From assembly GCA_905204385.1 (NCBI GenBank), contig CAJKZL010000038.1:1-12743 (forward strand): a DNA stretch of 12,743 nt, in the 5' to 3' direction. The notes under the pieces were generated by a model, which saw only the letters and a program-made list of their open reading frames with translations, had not been told where the DNA came from and ran no database searches. A program made the translations under genes and the position numbers. Each line of letters starts with the position of its first letter. Positions within the stretch are counted from its first letter, which is position 1. This DNA comes from an uncultured Odoribacter sp. (GTDB lineage Bacteria > Bacteroidota > Bacteroidia > Bacteroidales > Marinifilaceae). Shown here in pieces: positions 6,712-12,743 of the stretch.

Positions 6712-6764
6712 ATCAAGGGGACGGTTCCTTTGGTTGATTCAACCGAAGGAACCGTCCCCTTGAT
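6712..6764. repeat. 53-nt near-perfect palindrome (REP-like), between convergent genes
   Basis: The 26-nt left arm (6712-6737) and 26-nt right arm (6739-6764) are inverted copies around a single central T, with only one non-Watson-Crick pair (a G-T wobble). The arm contains AAGGGGACGGTTCC. It fills most of the 67-bp gap between cbpM (+) and the PKD-like gene (-) and ends 3 bp before the latter's stop codon. Neither side has a T-tract, unlike the hairpin at 42-76, so it is not a standard intrinsic terminator. It may still act as a transcript-end or mRNA-protecting hairpin for both convergent units. Its length, symmetry, GC-rich arm and intergenic position suggest a REP-type repeat spread by a RAYT/IS200-like transposase. 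That is inference, since only one copy is visible here. Confidence 0.85.
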
Positions 6765-6767
6765 CGA

Positions 6768-8330
6768 TTATCTTTCCCGGTAAACCACGTCGCGGATTCT
6801 ACCCAATCTTCGATAAGGTTCGCCGATCATTTCAGGCTGACCGTTCAACGCAGGAATACGGTAGAAACGCAATATTCCCTTGTTTTCATCCTGAGCAGTC
6901 AGATCTTCCGTTGCAACGATCAAATTGTCAGGAATACTTAAATAATCTGCCGGACGGTTACTGTAAAAATAATCTTTGGTAAACAGATTGAATTTCAGCA
7001 TCGTTATATTTTCGTCCTCCAGGCTAAACATGGGAAAAGTTTTCTTTTGATAGATATCATACTGATACAACTGATTCCCCACCGCATAAAACAAATAAGG
7101 CAATTTGGAATGAAAAGCGAAAGAAGTGGCCCGATCGAAGGCCGTAGCTTCAATTTCGCCATAATAATGTTGTTTATAAATGGTTCCCGACCAGGAAAAA
7201 CTCATCGAAATTCCATATAACCAAAATTTGTTGCTTTCATCCTTCAAAATAGCATAAACAACCGTATTGGAATTTAATACCGACTCCATATACACTAATT
7301 TCTTTCCTGTGGTATAGCTGAATAAAGCTCCTTCCGGGTCGGGGATAGGGAAACAAGCATCCAGCACATTTTCCGTCCATTGTATAAAACGCCCTTTCTC
7401 CTGATCGAACAAAACGGCAGTCGTACATTTATTGCCTGTAGCCTTCCGGTCTGTTCCTACAAAAGGAGCCAATTCAAAACGTTTATCCGGCGTATTCTGT
7501 TCATGATTTACTGCCGATTCATAAATTGCTCCCGAAGTATTTTCCATCGCATAGGCATCCTTTTGACGATCGACAATGACCCGATATCCATAGCTTATTT
7601 CCATACAAAGCGGAATCCGTTGCTCTTCCTGTCTGGCAAATTCGTATTCCATGCTATACTCGGGTCCCGAAGTGAGATATTCCGGATCCAACCGATAACA
7701 CCCACTTCCCGTCAGCAAATAGATATATTCGTCGATATTATACTTGTCCGTAAAAAATTTCAAGGAATAGGCCTCGTGCAAATCCGGCAAATAATTGGCC
7801 AGTATATCATAAGTCGGAATATATCTTTCGTCGGAAATACGAGCAATCATATCCAGTCTAACCCGTTTCTCCTCCCCTTCTTCACAAAGGACCATCCAGC
7901 CTTCCGTCGTCACAGAAGAAACATTGAGAATAAATTTGGCGGAGGTAGCGACTTCAGTCCTTAAATCGGTAACTTCCAGCCAGCAATTGTATTTTCCCGG
8001 AATTAATTTTGCAGGAATCACCAAGTCACGGTTCACTGCGGAATCCAACACTATCATTGTGCCTTCGGCTCCGCCGACAGTCGTCGGAGCCGCCAAATAA
8101 CGATACGCATAATGGGGATTATCCGGCAGAATTTCACCTTCCAAAGCAGAAATCACACGAGGAATCACTCTTATCGTATCGGCGTTGGCTAAAACAGAAA
8201 TTTCTTCGGGAACTTCCAGAGTTAGACTATTCACGGGTGAGTAATCATAATTCCCCTTATCGTCAAAGCAGGCGGAACAGATCATTCCTAAACCCACTAT
8301 CCATATGCTAAGTAAATAGTTTATCTTCAT
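6768..8330 (-). CDS. PKD-like family lipoprotein (last gene of SusCD operon)
   Basis: This outer-membrane-associated lipoprotein has 520 residues from the ATG at 8330. The N-terminus MKINYLLSIWIVGLGMICSAC is a lipoprotein signal with the likely lipidated Cys21, although -3 is itself a cysteine. The mature start CFDDKGNYDYSPVNSLTLEVP is the signature of the PKD-like family found beside SusC/SusD genes. Residues about 30-130 look like immunoglobulin/PKD-type beta strands; the rest is beta-rich with repeated aromatic motifs and may form a propeller-like fold, which is a guess. The acidic residues just after the Cys suggest export to the cell surface. No enzyme motif is seen. The frame is open up to an ATG at 8486, but that would overlap the DUF4843 gene and bury the signal peptide. 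The start at 8330 (or 8339) leaves a 61-bp (52-bp) gap and is preferred. Substrate unknown. Confidence 0.88.
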   Translation of the reverse strand: MKINYLLSIWIVGLGMICSACFDDKGNYDYSPVNSLTLEVPEEISVLANADTIRVIPRVISALEGEILPDNPHYAYRYLAAPTTVGGAEGTMIVLDSAVNRDLVIPAKLIPGKYNCWLEVTDLRTEVATSAKFILNVSSVTTEGWMVLCEEGEEKRVRLDMIARISDERYIPTYDILANYLPDLHEAYSLKFFTDKYNIDEYIYLLTGSGCYRLDPEYLTSGPEYSMEYEFARQEEQRIPLCMEISYGYRVIVDRQKDAYAMENTSGAIYESAVNHEQNTPDKRFELAPFVGTDRKATGNKCTTAVLFDQEKGRFIQWTENVLDACFPIPDPEGALFSYTTGKKLVYMESVLNSNTVVYAILKDESNKFWLYGISMSFSWSGTIYKQHYYGEIEATAFDRATSFAFHSKLPYLFYAVGNQLYQYDIYQKKTFPMFSLEDENITMLKFNLFTKDYFYSNRPADYLSIPDNLIVATEDLTAQDENKGILRFYRIPALNGQPEMIGEPYRRLGRIRDVVYRER

Positions 8331-8391
8331 GATTATCATTTTATTGAATCGGTCGTATTTCTTATTTTCATTCGTTTTCCGGCAACTAAAA

Positions 8392-9201
8392 CTAGAGAGC
8401 ATCGGTTTGATAGCGGGAGTAATCGACCTTATATCCCGATCCGAGTTGCATAAAAGAACCGTCCTCATCGTATACCGGTTTTCCATCGTCAGCCAGAGCC
8501 TGCAATTTATTCCGCATCAAAGTGGCTGCGTAATTAAATTTACCATAGGTAATAAGCGCCCCTTCTTGTCCGGCCTTTTGCCAATCCTGAATCGTCCATC
8601 CCATTATTTCATCCAGAAAATTGATTTTCTTCACCGAGAAATTCCCCAAAAAACGTTGAGCCGACAACCAAAAAAAGGGTTTCGTAATGATCTCGGAATA
8701 CACCACTTTAAAACGGGTGGCATCCAGGGTATCACCTAAAGACGTTATCTCCGGCATCAATAAGCGAAAATCCTCGTTTTCCAGTAATTCTAATTCTATG
8801 GAGATCTTATTGTTAAATAATTTATCCGTTCTCTTTAAAATCAGCGGAAATGTGGTTTCGGAAACTGCTGCAGGAAAAACATATTCCTTTTCAAGCGGAA
8901 TAAAGTCTTCCCCTTCAATAGCCGTTCCTCCGCAAACCTTCACCTGAAAAGTCCTGGGGCTCTGAGATACAAAACCCAGTAATTTTACCGGTATACTCAC
9001 CGTATATTCTTTTATTTCAGGCAAAATATTTTGGAAACTGAACAATAACGAATCCTGCCACACCCTTTCACCGTTCAAAGTACGGCTAAAATACTGAAAA
9101 TAAATTCCCGATATGTCATTGGGTTCCCCATCGTAGTACTGACGGTCATTTTCGCACCCCCATATCCCCAGGATCAGGAGCATATATATCCATTTTTTCA
9201 T
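8392..9201 (-). CDS. DUF4843 domain-containing lipoprotein
   Basis: This lipoprotein has 269 residues from the ATG at 9201. MKKWIYMLLILGIWGC is a lipoprotein signal with Cys16; the following END is acidic and fits the Bacteroidetes surface-export signal. The body matches DUF4843: GIYFQYFS, then DSLLFSFQNILPEIKEYTVSIPVKLLGF, then GTAIEGEDFIPLEKEYVFPA, then LKRTDKLFNNKISIELELLENEDF. This is a Calx-beta/immunoglobulin-like beta sandwich pattern of mostly N-terminal location, with a less conserved C-terminal third containing a KPFFW segment near residue 180. The family is regularly encoded between SusD and PKD-like genes; its role is unknown, perhaps a surface ligand-binding accessory of the SusCD complex. 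The frame runs up to an ATG at 9255, but the start at 9201 begins exactly at the signal peptide. It lies 59 bp after the SusD stop. Confidence 0.87.
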   Translation of the reverse strand: MKKWIYMLLILGIWGCENDRQYYDGEPNDISGIYFQYFSRTLNGERVWQDSLLFSFQNILPEIKEYTVSIPVKLLGFVSQSPRTFQVKVCGGTAIEGEDFIPLEKEYVFPAAVSETTFPLILKRTDKLFNNKISIELELLENEDFRLLMPEITSLGDTLDATRFKVVYSEIITKPFFWLSAQRFLGNFSVKKINFLDEIMGWTIQDWQKAGQEGALITYGKFNYAATLMRNKLQALADDGKPVYDEDGSFMQLGSGYKVDYSRYQTDAL

Positions 9202-9260
9202 CGTATTATATTTTATATATCTATAAAATCGCCGGGCTGTCGTGTTTTCCGGCATTTTCT

Positions 9261-10691
9261 TTAATTTCTGTATTTCGTTTCGCTCTCGGGCAACGAAGGG
9301 ACATATACCCCTTCCGTCATAGCAAGAGGATTTCCGGTCTGGGCAGAGACAATGGTTTTAAGATTTTTCCGCTTATAATAGAAGAATAACTGCCCTTCGC
9401 CTAAAAATTCCTTATGATATTCATGTTGTAAATGAGTTTCCATTTGATCCGATACCTTAAACAAGCCCCGGCTATTTCTTAAAGTATTCAGATATTCAAA
9501 TGCATCGGTCTCATTGTCGCAACATTCGGCAGCAATCAAAAACATCTCACTCATTCTCACCAGAGGCATAAGGTTATTGAACAATTTCGATTCTTCCGCC
9601 TGCTTAAAACGGTAACACAACAAGGACTTATCCCCCGGCAATAAGGAAGGTTTCCACACAGAATAGCGATAATCCGCTTCTTCCCCGGCATACAATGCTT
9701 CAATGGTGCCGACGCGGGGCACAAGCAAACGAACCGAAGCATTTTCCTGATCGAAATAATCCTTATAGATGTCATTCCGCTCTGTATTAAACAAACCGAA
9801 AAGCATATCCGAAGAAAAGATCCGGTCCTGGCTTTTCTCATTTCCCAATATCTCGGTATAACCGGTAAAGGGATACCAATGTTCTCGTTCAGGATTTTCG
9901 ATAAGCATACGGGCATATTTCAGGGCATTTTTACGATCGCCGGCATAGAGGTAAACCCGGGCTTCCAGGGCGAGAACTGCGTAATAGTTCAGTCTCAAGC
10001 TCCGGAAGGCATAAGTATTATCGGTTTCTTCCGCCATTTTCGGTCCCTCGGTCACCACCGGGTCTGCATCGGATAGTAAAACTTCCGCTGCTTTCAAATC
10101 GCGTAGAATTTTTCCATACAGCAAAGAGTCTGCCTGTAAGAGGTCAGGAACTTCTACGGTAGTTTTTTCAGCATAAGGAATGGCTAGAGCGGTTGGCTTT
10201 TCTGCATACACCGGACCGAAAAGCCGCAGCATATCGAAATGTAAAAAGGCCCTCAACGCCAAAGCTTCCCCTTTCACCAGTGCATACCCCTGCTCGGACA
10301 GAACCTTCCGTTGCGTCTCGGCATTCTCCAGGATGAGGTTGCAATTCAATATCAATTCATACACCGCATTCCAGGTTGCTTGTAAACGCCCTTTCGGATA
10401 TTCCTCGGTAAACTTATATTCCGCCAGAACTTTATAATCTGCATTATCCTCGCTGACTTGATAGCGCTGAGCAAAAATATCGATCATCTCACAACTCAAG
10501 GTAAGACCGTATAACTCCGGCTTGATCATTTCGATATAAATTCCGTTCAACGCAGAGTAGAACCCTTTTTCAGTGTCGAACACTTTGTCTTCAATAACCT
10601 GATCGGCGGGTTTTACGTCCAGCCAGTTATCGCATCCCCAATTTCCTGCCAAAAATAACAGGAATAATAACCATTTATCGATTGTTTTCAT
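9261..10691 (-). CDS. RagB/SusD-family nutrient uptake outer-membrane lipoprotein
   Basis: This SusD homologue of 476 residues forms the substrate-binding lid over the SusC barrel. The signal MKTIDKWLLFLLFLAGNWGC ends in lipidated Cys20, and the mature protein starts CDNWLDVKPADQV, the classic SusD 'C..xLDxxP' beginning. Family landmarks follow: GFYSALNGIYIEM (44-56), ATWNAVYELILNCNLILEN, and the helical TPR-like EALALRAFLHFDMLRLFGPV. The C-terminal part carries LVRMSEMFLIAAECC and FEYLNTLRNSRG, the usual closing helix region. Length is at the lower end for SusD (about 470-600). It begins 18 bp after the susC stop, so cotranscription is near certain. The ligand cannot be told from sequence, and no carbohydrate-active enzyme lies beside it. 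Confidence 0.95.
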   Translation of the reverse strand: MKTIDKWLLFLLFLAGNWGCDNWLDVKPADQVIEDKVFDTEKGFYSALNGIYIEMIKPELYGLTLSCEMIDIFAQRYQVSEDNADYKVLAEYKFTEEYPKGRLQATWNAVYELILNCNLILENAETQRKVLSEQGYALVKGEALALRAFLHFDMLRLFGPVYAEKPTALAIPYAEKTTVEVPDLLQADSLLYGKILRDLKAAEVLLSDADPVVTEGPKMAEETDNTYAFRSLRLNYYAVLALEARVYLYAGDRKNALKYARMLIENPEREHWYPFTGYTEILGNEKSQDRIFSSDMLFGLFNTERNDIYKDYFDQENASVRLLVPRVGTIEALYAGEEADYRYSVWKPSLLPGDKSLLCYRFKQAEESKLFNNLMPLVRMSEMFLIAAECCDNETDAFEYLNTLRNSRGLFKVSDQMETHLQHEYHKEFLGEGQLFFYYKRKNLKTIVSAQTGNPLAMTEGVYVPSLPESETKYRN

Positions 10692-10709
10692 CTGTATAGT
10701 TTTTATCCG

Positions 10710-12743
10710 TTAAAATGCTGCTGATAATGAAAAAGATACCGACCGGGCAAAGGGATAGGAAGTACCTCTTTCGGTCTTTATAGAGGATATTCTGAAAATA
10801 TCGTTCATATAGGCGTTCAGTCGGAGTGACCGTAATCCTATTTTCCTTACCGTCGACGGTTCGAACTCATATCCTACGCGAAAACTTTCCAAAGCGATGG
10901 AATTATCCTTTTCGACAAACCGCGAAGACATAGGGGTTCCCTCCGTCAATGAAATCCCTTTAAAAGGAGCGACATCCCCCACTTTTTGCCAACGGTCGTA
11001 CAGGGCACGCTTATCCTGATTGCGGCTCAAACCGGCAAATGAAATATTTTCCACCTTATTATACAAAGCCTGATTGAAAGCTTTGCCTCCCCAACGATAG
11101 CGAAAATCCAGGTTAAAGCTAAATCCTTTGTAGGACAAAGAGGTTCCCACGACTCCTTCTACTTTTGAACGTCCAATCCCTACTTTAACTTCATCACTAT
11201 AGTCGAAATCGAAGGTATAGGTACCGTCCTTACGGATAAATATCTCCTTTCCTGTCGCAGGGTCTATACCATGCGAACGTACCGCATAAAGCGCATCGGG
11301 ATCGGCTCCGTCATAATAACGGGTGAGATTGACATCTTTATTCGACTCATTAAATTTATCCAAAGCATTGCCGATATGGCTGTATTTAGTATGCTGAGTT
11401 CTGAAATTATAGCGCAATGACCAGACAATACGTTCAGCCGGCTTATAAACCGGAGAAAAAACCAACGTCCCGTTCCATCCTCTGGAAGTCTGCTTTCCCA
11501 AATTCGTCATCACCGTTTCCCTACCCAAAGAAGCGGGAACATTTATGCTTACCAGCATGGGATCGGTAACCTTATCGAAATAATCCACATTGATAGACAA
11601 GCGGTTTTTCATCATCGCCACATCGAGGCCTATATTCTTATCCAGGGTGGTTTGCCATTTTAAGTCGGGATTTCCGAGACTATTCAACAAAACCCCCTGT
11701 TCAAAATAATTAGACCGATACGTTTGAAAAGTATAAGTCGAAATGGTTTGGTAAGAACTGAAATTTTGATTCCCGGGATTCCCGATAGAGCCACGCACTT
11801 TCAGCAGGGTTATTCCAGCCGGTTGAGTACTCATGAAATTTTCATGATGTAAATTCCAGGCCAGGCCAACCGACCAGGTATGGGTATATCGCTTGTTCGT
11901 ACCGAATACGGATGAACCGCTCAAACGCCAGGTTAAATCAAACAAATACCTGTCTTTCAATGAATATCCGCCGTTGGCATAAGCGCTTAAAGAGCGGCTG
12001 GCACTTTCGCTAAAAGCAGGTTTTCCGTTTTCGGGATAGCCTTTTGAAAAAGCAGGAGTATCGAAATCTCCTTTCGGAAAACCAATGGCCGAATAACCAT
12101 TCATTACATTTTCGGCTGAATGAATGTTTCCTCCGGCCACCAGATTGATCCGGTGGATATCCCTGAACAGATAACCCAAAGAGGCCGTAATTTCCGCTTC
12201 ATAAGTAAGGCCTTTACTATTACGGTAGGTCAGGGAACCTTTTTCCAGGCTACTTTTCTCGTCGAACTGAGTATCTTCGGGCGAAGTGAAATTATCGGTT
12301 TCCGTAATGCTTTTGGTCACCCCGAAACGGGCACGGATTTTCAAAAAAGTGACCGGATTATATTCTGCATTGAAATTATTGGTCACTCCGAACATGCGGC
12401 CTCTTTTCCGGCTATTAAGCGAGGCATTCCACAAAGGATTCAATACTTTTGCGTAATCACTATACTCCAACCATTTTTCAAGAGATCCGTCCTCCGATCT
12501 CTTTTTGTAATAAGGGTTAGCTTCGGCATAAGCCGAGTATTCCACAATGGGGTCGTGGGTAGAATTGTAATTCAGCGTTAATTTATTACTGAAAAGAAAT
12601 CGGTTTTTGCGATAAATAAGATCCAGATTACCGCTGAATACATTCCGCTGCGATTCCTTCATCACTCCCGATATACCATTATAGCTGACTCCTATCCCAT
12701 ACCGCATATTATCGTCTCCTCCTTCTGCATAAACGGAATGTCG
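10710..12743 (-). CDS. SusC/RagA-family TonB-dependent outer-membrane transporter (5' partial)
   Basis: This is the C-terminal 677 residues of a SusC-like transporter; the reading frame stays open through the right edge, so the ATG at 12707 is internal and the true start lies outside. SusC proteins are TonB-dependent 22-strand barrels, usually about 1000-1150 residues, that import the ligand captured by SusD. Visible barrel features include alternating strand-turn repeats, SGSSVFGTNKRYTHTWSVGL, the family region LLKVRGSIGNPGNQNFSSYQT, NPDLKWQTTLDKNIGLDVAMMKNRLSINVDYFDK, and a late NLDFRYRWGGKAFNQALYNKVEN. The last residues, SVSFSLSAAF, end in the aromatic needed for outer-membrane insertion. 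The signal peptide, carboxypeptidase-like domain, TonB box and plug are not in the window. It heads the operon with susD 18 bp downstream; any promoter or sigma/anti-sigma control would be to the right. Confidence 0.95.
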   Translation of the reverse strand, partial: RHSVYAEGGDDNMRYGIGVSYNGISGVMKESQRNVFSGNLDLIYRKNRFLFSNKLTLNYNSTHDPIVEYSAYAEANPYYKKRSEDGSLEKWLEYSDYAKVLNPLWNASLNSRKRGRMFGVTNNFNAEYNPVTFLKIRARFGVTKSITETDNFTSPEDTQFDEKSSLEKGSLTYRNSKGLTYEAEITASLGYLFRDIHRINLVAGGNIHSAENVMNGYSAIGFPKGDFDTPAFSKGYPENGKPAFSESASRSLSAYANGGYSLKDRYLFDLTWRLSGSSVFGTNKRYTHTWSVGLAWNLHHENFMSTQPAGITLLKVRGSIGNPGNQNFSSYQTISTYTFQTYRSNYFEQGVLLNSLGNPDLKWQTTLDKNIGLDVAMMKNRLSINVDYFDKVTDPMLVSINVPASLGRETVMTNLGKQTSRGWNGTLVFSPVYKPAERIVWSLRYNFRTQHTKYSHIGNALDKFNESNKDVNLTRYYDGADPDALYAVRSHGIDPATGKEIFIRKDGTYTFDFDYSDEVKVGIGRSKVEGVVGTSLSYKGFSFNLDFRYRWGGKAFNQALYNKVENISFAGLSRNQDKRALYDRWQKVGDVAPFKGISLTEGTPMSSRFVEKDNSIALESFRVGYEFEPSTVRKIGLRSLRLNAYMNDIFRISSIKTERGTSYPFARSVSFSLSAAF

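Noticed and set aside
7380..7964. 194-codon open frame on the plus strand
   Set aside because: Lies entirely antisense within the PKD-like gene; no start context, no domain; a shadow frame.
8331..8486. N-terminal extension of the PKD-like protein by 52 residues
   Set aside because: It would overlap the DUF4843 coding end and place the lipoprotein signal internally; the downstream ATG fits signal peptide and spacing.

Overview
The window looks like a chromosomal stretch from a gut-type member of the Bacteroidetes, order Bacteroidales. The evidence is a SusC/SusD outer-membrane uptake pair with DUF4843 and PKD-like lipoproteins, a GSCFA-domain protein, a SPOR protein, and repeated matches to the Bacteroidetes -7 promoter element TAnnTTTG upstream of genes. 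Base composition is moderate (mid-40s % GC by eye) and arginine CGG codons are frequent. Odoribacteraceae or a relative is a guess; the genus cannot be fixed from this sequence alone.

Left part (1-2940), all on the minus strand: a hairpin terminator at 42-76 closes a two-gene unit, tatD-like hydrolase then tcdA (tRNA t6A dehydratase). Upstream lies a cyuA-type L-cysteine desulfidase / 'serine dehydratase alpha' family gene (UPF0597) with its own promoter-like element.

Middle part (2940-6770): a small secreted SPOR-domain protein (+) converges on a GSCFA-domain protein (-). The manganese exporter mntP (+) runs divergently from the GSCFA gene. It is followed by a cbpA-cbpM pair (+), a DnaJ-type co-chaperone without zinc finger and its MerR-like modulator. 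The SPOR and mntP genes have nearly identical 19-bp promoter cores.

Right part (6768-12743), minus strand: a four-gene outer-membrane uptake operon transcribed leftward, susC-like TonB-dependent transporter (5' end outside the window), susD-like lipoprotein, DUF4843 lipoprotein, PKD-like lipoprotein. It meets cbpM tail to tail. The short gap holds a striking 53-nt near-perfect palindrome (26-bp arms) without a T-tract, which looks like a REP-type element rather than an ordinary terminator. No glycoside hydrolase, protease, sigma or anti-sigma gene is visible beside the operon, so its substrate is unknown.

Most of the window is ordinary housekeeping and known families. The points most worth a second look are the palindrome, the substrate-orphan SusCD/DUF4843/PKD operon, and the duplicated promoter core. 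I see no clear new biological system, no tRNA or rRNA, no CRISPR array and no intact insertion sequence. No stretch over 300 bases lacks a gene.
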